From NCBI RefSeq assembly GCF_027533845.1, contig NZ_JAPZVN010000003.1:248001-312000 (forward strand): a stretch of DNA of 64,000 nucleotides. Direction: 5' to 3'. Both the position numbers and the translations under genes were made by a program. Source of the DNA: Streptomyces sp. RPT161. Lineage in GTDB: Bacteria > Actinomycetota > Actinomycetes > Streptomycetales > Streptomycetaceae. This document shows positions 56,266 through 64,000 of this stretch, piece after piece. Position 1 is the first letter of the stretch. Every line of letters starts with the position of its first letter. The notes beneath the pieces are model-generated. The model ran no database searches. It saw only the letters and a list, made by a program, of their open reading frames with translations, and was not told the DNA's origin.

Positions 56266-57363
56266 TCAGCCCGCCATCGCGGACGGCCGCGCTGACGGTG
56301 CGGCCTCGGGGCGCCGGGGCTCCGCGACGATCCGGTGGGCGGGGTCTCGAACCTCGCCGACCAGCATCTCCAGCACGTCCTCCAGTGCCACGAGTCCCAG
56401 CGTGCGGCCGTCGGCGTCAGTGACAGCCGCCAGGTGGGACGCCGCGCGCCGCATGGCGGTAAGCGCGTCGTCCAACGGGAGTTCGGCCCGCAGCGTCGTC
56501 ATCGGACGCCACAGCCTACGCGGCACCGGGCGGTCGCCCTCGTCCGTCTCCTGAAGCTCCAGCACGTCCTTGACGTGCAGATAACCCAGGAACGCCCCAT
56601 CAGCCCCGGCCACCGGGAAGCGCGAGTAGCCGGTACGGACGGTGAGTTGCTCGACCTCGTACGGTGTGACCTGCGGCCCCACCGTCACCAGCGCGGACGG
56701 CTGCAGCAGTACGTCGGTGACCGGTCGGGTGCCCAACTCCAGGGCGTCCTCAAGGCGTTCCAGGTCACCGGGGTCGAGCAGTCCGGCCTGCCGGGAGTCC
56801 GCCAGCAGATAGCTGAGCTGCTCACTGGTGAAGGCCGCCTCGATCTCGTCGCGCGGCTCCACCCGGAACAGCTTCAGCACCAGCCGCGCGCAGGCCCCCA
56901 GCACCACGATCACCGGGCGGAACAACCGTGCGAAGGCGACCAGTCCGGGGCCCAGCCACAGCGCCGTCTTCTCCGGCGCGGCCATCGCCAGGTTCTTCGG
57001 CACCAACTCGCCGATGACGAGGTGGAAGAAGACCACGAAGGCGAGCGCGACCACATAGCCGATCGGATGCACCAGCCCCTCGGGCACCCGTAGCGCGGCG
57101 AACACCGGCTCCAGCAGTGCCGCGACGGTCGGCTCCGCCACCGCGCCGAGGGTCAACGAGCAGACGGTGACGCCGAACTGCGCGGCGGCCATCATCTGCG
57201 GCAGGTTCTCCAGCCCGTGCAGCACGGTACGGGCCCGCCGCTGCCGCTCCGCGAGCGGCTCCACCTGGCTGCGCCGCACCGAGACCATGGCGAACTCGGC
57301 GCCCACGAAGAACCCGTTGCCGAGTACCAGCAGTAGCGCGAACAGAAGTTGCAGGAAGCTCAT
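56266..57363 (-). CDS. CNNM/CorC-type membrane protein (DUF21-CBS), second of pair
   Basis: A 365-residue protein with an N-terminal DUF21 transmembrane domain (LVLGNGFFVGAEFAMVSVRRSQ, FHLVIGELVPKNLAM) and a CBS pair (VLLQPSALVTVGP to LVALEDVLEMLVGEV). It lacks a full C-terminal CorC_HlyC domain, being shorter than its partner. Such proteins are linked to Mg2+ or Co2+ efflux and resistance. Its ATG overlaps the upstream gene's stop (ATGA at 57360-57363), so the two form a coupled pair and may hetero-oligomerise. Confidence 0.92.
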   Translation of the reverse strand: MSFLQLLFALLLVLGNGFFVGAEFAMVSVRRSQVEPLAERQRRARTVLHGLENLPQMMAAAQFGVTVCSLTLGAVAEPTVAALLEPVFAALRVPEGLVHPIGYVVALAFVVFFHLVIGELVPKNLAMAAPEKTALWLGPGLVAFARLFRPVIVVLGACARLVLKLFRVEPRDEIEAAFTSEQLSYLLADSRQAGLLDPGDLERLEDALELGTRPVTDVLLQPSALVTVGPQVTPYEVEQLTVRTGYSRFPVAGADGAFLGYLHVKDVLELQETDEGDRPVPRRLWRPMTTLRAELPLDDALTAMRRAASHLAAVTDADGRTLGLVALEDVLEMLVGEVRDPAHRIVAEPRRPEAAPSARPSAMAG

Positions 57364-58688
57364 CGCTCCTCCTCCTGCCCGTCACCGGTGCGCACCAGTC
57401 GTATCCGCTCGGCCCGGTGGTGCACCACCTCACGCACCCGCAGCTCCCAGCCAGGCAGCCGGGCGATGTCGCCGGGGCGCGGAATACGGCCCAGCAGATC
57501 GGCGACCAGTCCGGCCACCGTCTCGTACGGTCCCTGCGGCACGGCCAGCCCGATCCTGGCCAGCACGTCGGCCCGGCAGCTGCCGTCCGCGTCCCAGGCG
57601 GGGTGGCCGTCCTGGGCCGTGGCCTGGGCCAGCTCGGGGGTGTCGGCACCCTCGTGGTCGTGCTCGTCACGCACCTCGCCGACCAGTTCCTCCACGATGT
57701 CCTCCAGCGTCACCACACCCGCCGTGCCGCCGTACTCGTCGACCACCACCGCCATCGGCTGCTCGTTGCGCAGCCGCTCCAGCAGCGGCTGGACCGGCAG
57801 CGTCTCCGGGACCAGCAGCGGCGGCACCGCGATCCGGCCCACGGGCGTGACGGCCCGCAGCGGGGCGGGGACGGCGAGGGCGGCCTTGAGGTGGACCACA
57901 CCGACCACCTCGTCCAGCCGCTCCCGGTAGACCGGGAAGCGGGACAGGCCGGTGGCCCGGGTGAGGTTGAGCACGTCGGCAGCGGTCGTGGTGTCCTCCA
58001 GCGCGCTGACCTTGACCCGTGCGGTCATCACCGACTGGGCGGTCAGCTCACCGAGGTTGATGGTGCGCACGAACAGGTCGGCGGTGTCCTCCTCTATGGC
58101 ACCGGCCCGCGCCGAGTGGCGGGCCAGCGACACCAGTTCGGTGGGGGTGCGGGCGGACGCCAACTCGTCGGCCGGCTCCACGCCCAGGGCACGCACCAGC
58201 CGGTTGGCCGCCGAGTTGAGCGCCTGGATGACGGGCCGGAAGGCCCGGGAGAAGGCCCGCTGCGGACCGGCCACCATCCGGGCCACCTGCAGCGGCCGGG
58301 AGACGGCCCAGTTCTTGGGCACCAGCTCGCCGATGACCATCTGCACCGCCGAGGCGGCGATCATGCCGAGCACCACGCCCACCCCGGGCGCCACCGCGCC
58401 CGGCAGCCCGATCGCGGTGAGCGGGCCGGTGAGCAGCCGGGCCAGCGCGGGCTCGGCGAGCATGCCGACCACCAGCGAGGTGATGGTGATGCCCAGCTGG
58501 GTGCCGGAGAGCTGGAAGGAGAGCTTACGCAGGGCCGCGACCACGCTGCGGGCCCGTCGGTCCCCGCCCGCCGCGGCCCGCTCGGCCTCCGGCCGTTCCA
58601 CGGTGACCAGGCCGAACTCGGCGGCCACGAAGAATCCGTTGGCGAGGATCAGGAGAAGTGCCGCACCGAGCAGCAGGAGGGAACTCAT
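57360..58688 (-). CDS. CNNM/CorC-type membrane protein (DUF21-CBS-CorC_HlyC), first of pair
   Basis: A 442-residue protein with DUF21 membrane domain (LILANGFFVAAEFGLVTVERPE, VIGELVPKNWAVSRP), a CBS pair (VMTARVKVSALEDTT to GGTAGVVTLEDIVEELVGEV) and a C-terminal CorC_HlyC-like module (DADGSCRADVLARIG). The ATG at 58688 (MSSLLLL) was selected; an upstream in-frame codon adds six residues. Proposed function in the family is divalent cation (Mg/Co) transport, unproven here. Confidence 0.92.
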   Translation of the reverse strand: MSSLLLLGAALLLILANGFFVAAEFGLVTVERPEAERAAAGGDRRARSVVAALRKLSFQLSGTQLGITITSLVVGMLAEPALARLLTGPLTAIGLPGAVAPGVGVVLGMIAASAVQMVIGELVPKNWAVSRPLQVARMVAGPQRAFSRAFRPVIQALNSAANRLVRALGVEPADELASARTPTELVSLARHSARAGAIEEDTADLFVRTINLGELTAQSVMTARVKVSALEDTTTAADVLNLTRATGLSRFPVYRERLDEVVGVVHLKAALAVPAPLRAVTPVGRIAVPPLLVPETLPVQPLLERLRNEQPMAVVVDEYGGTAGVVTLEDIVEELVGEVRDEHDHEGADTPELAQATAQDGHPAWDADGSCRADVLARIGLAVPQGPYETVAGLVADLLGRIPRPGDIARLPGWELRVREVVHHRAERIRLVRTGDGQEEER

Positions 58689-58903
58689 GCCGCCACCACC
58701 ACGCATGAAGCGTTCACAGCGGAGGCGGCGCAGGTACTACAGGACGATTCGTCCATCGCCGGTTAGATGTCACTCCTTGGATCGTTCCGGTCTCCCCCGC
58801 GGCGTAGCGGGGTGGGCGCACACGCGCCATGTACCTCAAGAGTAGTCAAGCGGCGGCGCCCAGGGGGAGGCCCGCCCACGCCATCAGGGCGTTATGTCCG
58901 GTT

Positions 58904-59404
58904 TCACCGGTGGTCGCGACCGCCCGTGCCGTACCCGTCGACCAGCGCCCGCAGCTGTCGGGCGTGCCGCAGCGCCTGCTCCCTGGCCATCCCCGGCTGG
59001 ATGCCCATGGCGGCCAGGCTGGTGCCGTCGGCGAGGTCGAGATAGACCCAGGGATCACCCGCACGCAGGTTGACCCGCAGCACTTCGGCCCATTCCAGGC
59101 GGCGCTTGGTGGTGAGGTTGACGACGGTCACCCCGCCTGGGTCCGCGACCACCTTGGGGCGGCTGAGCAGCACCAGCAGCGCGAAGATCAGCAGCCCGGT
59201 GCTGATCATGGTGGACCGGTCGGTCACCGTCCACGGATCCGGCATCGCCAGGGCGACCACGGTGAACGTGACCAGCATCACACTGCCGACCGACAGCAGC
59301 ACCGCCCGGGTCCTGGTGGGCCGGAAGGTCACCGGCAGCTCGGGCAGCGGGTCGGAAGCGGGCATCTCGGCGGGCTTCCCGGTACGGGGCGAGGCGGCGG
59401 TCAC
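58904..59404 (-). CDS. PH-domain membrane protein (bPH_6 type)
   Basis: A 166-residue protein with two membrane segments (AVLLSVGSVMLVTFTVVALAM and STGLLIFALLVLLS) and a C-terminal bacterial PH-like domain (ADPGGVTVVNLTTKRRLEWAEVLRVNL). GTG at 59404 overlaps the hisG stop (GTGA), so it is coupled to histidine genes as in many Streptomyces. The function is unknown. Nothing beyond a possible promoter was seen in the 215 bp down to 58689. Confidence 0.88.
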   Translation of the reverse strand: MTAASPRTGKPAEMPASDPLPELPVTFRPTRTRAVLLSVGSVMLVTFTVVALAMPDPWTVTDRSTMISTGLLIFALLVLLSRPKVVADPGGVTVVNLTTKRRLEWAEVLRVNLRAGDPWVYLDLADGTSLAAMGIQPGMAREQALRHARQLRALVDGYGTGGRDHR

Positions 59405-60249
59405 AGGCGGCAGGCGTGGATGCCGGTGGTGAGGATGGCCCGGGCGCCCAGCTCGTACAGGTCGTCCATGATCCGCTGGGCCTCGCGGGACGGCACCATG
59501 GAGCGGACCGCTACCCAGCCCTCGTGGTGCAGCGGGGAGATCGTCGGCGACTCCAGGCCCGGGGTGAGGGCGACCGCCGCCTCGACCTTCTCGGCACGGA
59601 TGTCGTAGTCCATCATCACGTACCGCCGGGCCACCAGGACGCCCTGCATACGGCGGAGGAACTGCTGGACCTTGGGGTCTTCGGTGGACGCGCCGGTGCG
59701 GCGGATGACCACCGCCTCGGACTCCAGGATCGGCTCGCCGATGATCTCCAGGCCCGCGTTGCGCAGCGTGGTGCCGGTCTCCACGACATCCGCGATGATC
59801 TCGGCGACGCCCAGCTGGATGGCGGTCTCCACCGCGCCGTCGAGGTGGACCACTGAGGCGTCCACGCCGTTGTCGGCGAGGTGCTTCTCGACCAGTCCGG
59901 CGAAGGAGGTGGCGATCGTCATGCCGCCGAACTCCTTGACGCTGTTGGCGGTGCCCGGACGAGTGGCGTACCGGAAGGTGGAGGCGGCGAAGCCGAGCTG
60001 CATGATCTCCTCGGCCTGCGCACCGGAGTCCAGCAGCAGGTCGCGGCCGGTGATGCCGATGTCGAGGCGACCGGAGCCGACGTACACGGCGATGTCCCGC
60101 GGGCGAAGGAAGAAGAACTCGACCTGGTTCTCCGCGTCCACCAGCACCAGTTCCCTGCGGTCCTTGCGCTGCCGGTAGCCGGCCTCATGCAGCATCGCCG
60201 ACGCAGGCTCGGACAGAGAACCCTTGTTGGGGACGGCGATGCGCAGCAT
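59401..60249 (-). CDS. hisG: ATP phosphoribosyltransferase (long form)
   Basis: A 282-residue enzyme catalysing the first step of histidine synthesis, ATP plus PRPP to phosphoribosyl-ATP. The N-terminal LRIAVPNKGSLSEPA and IGITGRDLLLDSG, and the PRPP loop DVVETGTTLRNAGL are present. The long form carries a C-terminal ACT-like regulatory domain for histidine inhibition. The ATG at 60249 (MLRIAVPNKG) is the family start. It lies 50 bp after hisE. Confidence 0.97.
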   Translation of the reverse strand: MLRIAVPNKGSLSEPASAMLHEAGYRQRKDRRELVLVDAENQVEFFFLRPRDIAVYVGSGRLDIGITGRDLLLDSGAQAEEIMQLGFAASTFRYATRPGTANSVKEFGGMTIATSFAGLVEKHLADNGVDASVVHLDGAVETAIQLGVAEIIADVVETGTTLRNAGLEIIGEPILESEAVVIRRTGASTEDPKVQQFLRRMQGVLVARRYVMMDYDIRAEKVEAAVALTPGLESPTISPLHHEGWVAVRSMVPSREAQRIMDDLYELGARAILTTGIHACRL

Positions 60250-60299
60250 GGGAACGGCTTCCTTCGGTGAGTGCGGGTGGCGTACGGACGGAAGGTGGC

Positions 60300-60581
60300 T
60301 CACAGGTGAGCGTATACGTCGTCCAGGGAGATTCCCCGGGCGACCATCATCACCTGAAGGTGGTACAGCAGCTGCGAGATCTCTTCGGCGGTGCGGTCGG
60401 CGCCCTCGTACTCGGCGGCCATCCACACCTCAGCGGCTTCCTCGACCACCTTCTTGCCGATGGTGTGCACGCCCGCCTGCACCAGTTCGGCGGTACGGGA
60501 CGTGCTCGGGTCGCCGCTGGCGGCCTTCCGCTGGAGCTCGGCGAAGAGTTCCTCGAATGTCTTCTTGGCCATGGTGGTCAC
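60300..60581 (-). CDS. hisE: Phosphoribosyl-ATP pyrophosphatase
   Basis: A 93-residue enzyme hydrolysing phosphoribosyl-ATP to the monophosphate form, second step of the histidine route. The MazG-type signature [17 protein letters not shown] and [14 protein letters not shown] is complete. Start at 60581, or the internal ATG at 60572 ([10 protein letters not shown]), which agrees with relatives better; neither has a strong RBS. It precedes hisG with a 50-bp gap. Confidence 0.96.
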   Translation of the reverse strand: MTTMAKKTFEELFAELQRKAASGDPSTSRTAELVQAGVHTIGKKVVEEAAEVWMAAEYEGADRTAEEISQLLYHLQVMMVARGISLDDVYAHL

Positions 60582-60653
60582 ACTCTACGTGACGGCCCGC
60601 CCGTCACCCGCCACCACCCTCAAACGAGGGCGCCGCGCGCCCTTCCGTCGCTG

Positions 60654-61139
60654 CTAGCGCCAGGGCTCGGAGACCGACCGCAAGGTCGCCGCCGTGGCGA
60701 TCGCGGCGGTGACCGCCTCATGTCCCTTGTCCTCGGCGGAGCCAGGCAGTCCGGCCCGGTCCAGCGCCTGCGCCTCGGTGTCACAGGTCAACACGCCGAA
60801 GCCGATCGGCACTCCGGTGTCCACCGACACCTGCGTGAGCCCGGCCGTCACTCCCTGGCACACGTAGTCGAAGTGCGGGGTGCCGCCACGGATCACCACG
60901 CCGAGGGCCACCACCGCGTCATAGCCGCGACCGGCCAACACCTTGGCCACGACCGGGAGTTCGAAGCTGCCGGGTACCCGCAGCAGGGTCGGCTCGTCGA
61001 TGCCCAGTTCGTGCAGCGCCCGTAGCGCACCGTCGACCAGACCGTCCATCACCTGCTGGTGCCACTGCGCCGCGACCACGGCCACCCGCAGGTCACCGCA
61101 GTTCTTAACGCTCAGCTCTGGGGCGCCCTTACCGCTCAC
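60654..61139 (-). CDS. ribH: 6,7-dimethyl-8-ribityllumazine synthase
   Basis: A 161-residue enzyme joining ArP and dihydroxybutanone phosphate. Key segments are [51 protein letters not shown] and [14 protein letters not shown]. The GTG at 61139 has an AAGGAGAG RBS. It follows ribBA by 56 bp in the riboflavin operon. Confidence 0.97.
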   Translation of the reverse strand: MSGKGAPELSVKNCGDLRVAVVAAQWHQQVMDGLVDGALRALHELGIDEPTLLRVPGSFELPVVAKVLAGRGYDAVVALGVVIRGGTPHFDYVCQGVTAGLTQVSVDTGVPIGFGVLTCDTEAQALDRAGLPGSAEDKGHEAVTAAIATAATLRSVSEPWR

Positions 61140-61195
61140 ATCTCTCCTTAGGTGGGGTCCGAGGGGCAGTGCCCCCGGGGAAAACTAAACGCCGG

Positions 61196-62485
61196 TCACT
61201 GGTTTCCGCATGCGCCGGTCGGCGCTGCGGCGTCGAGCCACGGCAGTTCATGGCCCATCCGGTCGCGCTTGGTGCGCAGGTACCGCAGATTGTGCTCCCC
61301 GGCCTGCACCGGCATCGGCTCCCGGCCGGTGACGCGCAGACCGTGCGCGGTCAACGCCGCCACCTTCTGCGGGTTGTTGGTCATCAGCCGCAGCGACCGC
61401 ACGCCGAGGTCGGCGAGGATCTGGGCACCGGCGGCGTAGTCGCGGGAGTCGGCGGGCAGTCCCAGTTCCAGGTTGGCGTCCAGCGTGTCGCGGCCGCGCT
61501 CCTGGAGCTCGTAGGCGCGCAGCTTGTGCAGCAGGCCGATGCCGCGGCCCTCGTGCCCGCGCAGATACACCACCACGCCGCGGCCCTCGACGGCCACCTT
61601 CCGCATCGACTCCTCCAACTGCGGCCCGCAGTCGCAGCGCAGCGAGTGGAAGACGTCGCCGGTCAGGCATTCGGAGTGCATCCGCACCAGCACGTCCTCG
61701 CCCTGGCCGACCTCGCCGTACACCAGCGCGATGTGCTCGACACCGTCGGTGGTGCTGCGGTAGCCGTAGGCGCGGAAGTCGCCGAACTCGGTGGGCAGCG
61801 CGGTCGTCGCCTCACGGCGCACGGTGGGCTCGCTGGCCCTGCGGTAGGTGATCAGGTCCGCGATGGAGATGATCGCCAGCCCGTGCTTGCGGGCGAACGG
61901 CACCAGCTCTGGCAGCCGGGCCATGCTGCCGTCCTCGTTGGCGATCTCGCAGATCGCGGCGGCCGGGCGCAGCCCCGCCAGCCGGGCGAGGTCGACGCCC
62001 GCCTCGGTGTGCCCGTCCCGGGTGAGCACGCCGCCGGAGCGGGCGCGCAGCGGGAAGATGTGTCCGGGGCGCACGAAGTCGGTGGCCGCGCTGCCGGGGG
62101 CGGCGAGCATCCGCAGGGTGGTGGCGCGGTCGGCGGCGGAGATGCCGGTGCTGGTGCCGTGCTCGGGGGCCGCGTCCACGGAGACGGTGAAGGCGGTGCG
62201 CATCGACTCGGTGTTCTGCTGCACCATCTGCGGCAGGTCGAGGCGCTCCAGGTCGGGGGCCTCCAGTGGGGCGCAGATCAGGCCGCGGCACTCGGTCATC
62301 ATGAAGGCGACGAGTTCGGGCGTGGCGAGCTCCGCGGCGAAGACCAGGTCGCCCTCGTTCTCCCGGTCCTCGTCGTCGACCACCACGACCGGGCGTCCGG
62401 CCGCGATGTCGGCGATCGCCCGCTCGACGGGGTCCAGGGCGAAAGTGTCGCCGTCGGCGTCGTACCAGCTCTGCAGCGCGGTCAT
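61196..62485 (-). CDS. ribBA: Bifunctional DHBP synthase / GTP cyclohydrolase II
   Basis: A 429-residue fusion. The N-terminal half makes dihydroxybutanone phosphate from ribulose 5-phosphate ([31 protein letters not shown]). The C-terminal half opens GTP (GTP cyclohydrolase II) with zinc ligands in [18 protein letters not shown] and [10 protein letters not shown]. It supplies both precursors of riboflavin and lies between the PnuC-type gene and ribH. The GTP cyclohydrolase half is zinc-dependent. Confidence 0.97.
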   Translation of the reverse strand: MTALQSWYDADGDTFALDPVERAIADIAAGRPVVVVDDEDRENEGDLVFAAELATPELVAFMMTECRGLICAPLEAPDLERLDLPQMVQQNTESMRTAFTVSVDAAPEHGTSTGISAADRATTLRMLAAPGSAATDFVRPGHIFPLRARSGGVLTRDGHTEAGVDLARLAGLRPAAAICEIANEDGSMARLPELVPFARKHGLAIISIADLITYRRASEPTVRREATTALPTEFGDFRAYGYRSTTDGVEHIALVYGEVGQGEDVLVRMHSECLTGDVFHSLRCDCGPQLEESMRKVAVEGRGVVVYLRGHEGRGIGLLHKLRAYELQERGRDTLDANLELGLPADSRDYAAGAQILADLGVRSLRLMTNNPQKVAALTAHGLRVTGREPMPVQAGEHNLRYLRTKRDRMGHELPWLDAAAPTGACGNQ

Positions 62486-62576
62486 GCTCGGCCCCTTGTG
62501 TTCGCTTCTCCGCCCTCGCGGCGCGAAGGTGCGGCTTTCACTGTTGTCTGCGGCCCGGCGGCCGCGAGTGCGACGC

Positions 62577-63227
62577 TCACGCGACTCCTTCCAGAACGGT
62601 CCCGGTGTTCGGAAGCACCCGGGTGCGCAGCCACCAGGCGCGCATGCCCGCGATCACGAGAATGAAGTAGACGCCGTAGACGAGGGCGGAGAAGACCAGC
62701 CCGCTGCTGAACGCCAGCGGCACACCGACCAGGTCCACCGCGAGCCAGGCGAACCAGAACTCGACCCAGCCACGGGCCTGCGCCACCATCGCGGCGAGGG
62801 TGCCGACGAATATGTACGCGTCCGGCCAGGGGTTCCAGGACAGCGCCGGGTAGGCCGTGAACAGCCCGCCGACGAGCAGCGTGCCGAGCGCCAACCCGGC
62901 CAGCAGCAGGCCGCGTTCCCGCCAGGTGGCGAAGCGCACCGCGACATCGCCCTCGGTGCGCAGCCCCCGCTGCCACCGGCCCCAGCCCCACAACGCCACG
63001 ACGATGACCACGAGTTGCTTGCCGATCCCACCGCTGAGGTGCGCGGTGGCGTACGCGACGACCAGGACCAGCCCGGAGAGCAGCTGTGCGGGCCAGCTCC
63101 ACACCGAGCGGCGCCAGCCGAGCGCGAGCGCGGCCAGGCCGAGCACGTTGCCGATCATGTCGGACCAGATGACGTGCTGTCCCAGTACGGAGAACGCCTG
63201 GCCGGACAGCCAGTGCAGGGCGCTCAC
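62577..63227 (-). CDS. PnuC-family transporter, probable riboflavin importer RibM
   Basis: A 216-residue membrane protein with about seven helices and the PnuC-family signatures [25 protein letters not shown] and [20 protein letters not shown]. Although PnuC proteins import nicotinamide riboside, members inside actinobacterial riboflavin operons (RibM) carry riboflavin. Its start overlaps the ribE stop (GTGA, 63224-63227). Confidence 0.9.
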   Translation of the reverse strand: MSALHWLSGQAFSVLGQHVIWSDMIGNVLGLAALALGWRRSVWSWPAQLLSGLVLVVAYATAHLSGGIGKQLVVIVVALWGWGRWQRGLRTEGDVAVRFATWRERGLLLAGLALGTLLVGGLFTAYPALSWNPWPDAYIFVGTLAAMVAQARGWVEFWFAWLAVDLVGVPLAFSSGLVFSALVYGVYFILVIAGMRAWWLRTRVLPNTGTVLEGVA

Positions 63228-63832
63228 CTGGCCACGTCCCCGGTACGGTCGCCCAGCAGCCGCTCGACGTACTTGGCGAGCACGTCCACCTCGAGGTTGA
63301 CCGGGTCGCCGGGCTGCTTGATGCCGAGCGTGGTCAGCGCGAGGGTGGTCGGGATCAGGCTGACGGTGAAGTGGTCGTCGGCCGCCTCGACCACGGTGAG
63401 GCTGATGCCGTCCACCGTGATCGAGCCCTTCTCCACCACGTACCGCGAAAGGGCCTTCGGCAGCGAGACCTTGACGATCTCCCAGTGCTCGGCGGGGGTG
63501 CGCTCCACGATGGTCCCGGTGCCGTCGACATGCCCCTGGACGAGGTGGCCGCCGAGCCGCCCGCCGAGCGCCATCGGCCGCTCAAGGTTGACCCGGGAGC
63601 CGGTGCGCAGCGCGCCCAGGCTGGAGCGGTGCAACGTTTCGGCCATCACATCGGCGGTGAAGGCGCCGTCCGCGGTCTCCACGACCGTGAGGCACACGCC
63701 GTTGACCGCGATCGAGTCGCCGTGCTTGGCGTCTTCGGCGACTACCGGGCCGCGCAGGGTGAAGCGGGACGCGTCACCCAGGTCCGCCACGGCGACGACC
63801 TCGCCCAGTTCTTCGACGATTCCGGTGAACAC
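63224..63832 (-). CDS. ribE: Riboflavin synthase, alpha chain
   Basis: A 202-residue two-lobed enzyme dismutating lumazine to riboflavin. The N-terminus MFTGIVEELG, the second-lobe GHLVQGHVDGTG and internal repeat pattern (SIAVNGVCLTVVE and SITVDGISLTVVE) are diagnostic. The GTG at 63832 directly follows the ribD stop, giving coupled translation. Confidence 0.97.
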   Translation of the reverse strand: MFTGIVEELGEVVAVADLGDASRFTLRGPVVAEDAKHGDSIAVNGVCLTVVETADGAFTADVMAETLHRSSLGALRTGSRVNLERPMALGGRLGGHLVQGHVDGTGTIVERTPAEHWEIVKVSLPKALSRYVVEKGSITVDGISLTVVEAADDHFTVSLIPTTLALTTLGIKQPGDPVNLEVDVLAKYVERLLGDRTGDVAR

Positions 63833-64000
63833 TCAGTTCTCCTCGGCAGCTTCGGCATCGGGGTGGGCCCGCAGGTCCCTCGATGAGGGGTGGTGGTCGG
63901 GCGACGGGTGGGACCGAACCAGGTGATCAGGTGACGGGTAGGCGGTGATGCGGATGTCGGGGCCGATGGGTTGCAGGTCGGCCACATCGAGCCGCAACGC
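63833..64000 (-). CDS. ribD: RibD, C-terminal fragment (pyrimidine deaminase/reductase)
   Basis: Only the last 55 residues are present; the gene enters from the right edge. The end of the reductase domain reads DVADLQPIGPDIRITAYP, as in RibD, followed by a His/Pro/Ser-rich tail. The stop abuts the ribE GTG, so it is the operon's first visible gene. The domain core and any FMN riboswitch lie outside. Confidence 0.7.
   Translation of the reverse strand, partial: ALRLDVADLQPIGPDIRITAYPSPDHLVRSHPSPDHHPSSRDLRAHPDAEAAEEN

Overview
High-GC actinomycete chromosome, almost certainly Streptomyces or a close relative. The signs are pervasive GC-rich third positions, GTG starts with 4-bp GTGA/ATGA overlaps, Zur-type boxes, and a hisG-hisE-ribH-ribBA-ribE block with the CBS/CorC pair and PH-domain gene beside it. 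No tRNA, rRNA, CRISPR array or intact insertion sequence was seen.

Region 1 (1-25.2 kb) is a phenolate-thiazoline metallophore cluster. On the minus strand a 2549-aa NRPS (ArCP-Cy-A-PCP-Cy-A[MT-like insert]-PCP) leads through overlapping genes into a saccharopine-dehydrogenase-like protein, a thiazolinyl imine reductase fused to a methyltransferase, a VOC protein, a second NRPS (docking-Cy-A[MT]-PCP-TE) and the start of a salicylate synthase cut by the window edge. The assembly line reads as a pyochelin synthetase with one extra Cy-A-PCP module, so salicylate plus three Cys. A divergent MFS pump and a second operon (peptide/nickel-type binding protein, permease, permease-ATPase-ATPase triple fusion, type II thioesterase) supply transport and editing. 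A Zur-type box overlaps the NRPS promoter and a weaker one lies at the uptake-operon promoter, so zinc starvation is the likely trigger. The layout recalls the zinc-responsive coelibactin pathway but differs in gene content.

Region 2 (25.4-45.7 kb) is a cobalt/B12 and short-chain acyl metabolism island. Four cobalamin riboswitches lie within about 13 kb, in front of a NiCoT transporter, a BtuFCD-type importer, metE and a small 2Fe-2S ferredoxin-like gene. Between them sit a RamB/ScfR-type regulator and aceA-aceB-3-hydroxyacyl-CoA dehydrogenase. The B12-dependent mutA-mutB with chaperone meaB follows, preceded by a GNAT gene broken by an in-frame TGA.

Region 3 (45.8-50.6 kb) is a zur-znu locus with two permease genes. 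Two Zur boxes sit beside znuA. Directly next to them are a 5'-truncated TetR remnant and a frameshifted integrase C-terminus, a recombination scar.

Region 4 (50.5-64 kb) is conserved core chromosome: a secreted C39-like peptidase, an M24 peptidase, a small P-loop kinase, a candidate small RNA, an EccA/CbxX-like AAA ATPase, two CBS/CorC membrane proteins, a PH-domain protein, hisG, hisE, ribH, ribBA, a PnuC-type transporter, ribE and the 3' end of ribD.

Zinc acquisition (regions 1 and 3) thus flanks cobalt/B12 acquisition and use (region 2), a clustered metal-economy neighbourhood.
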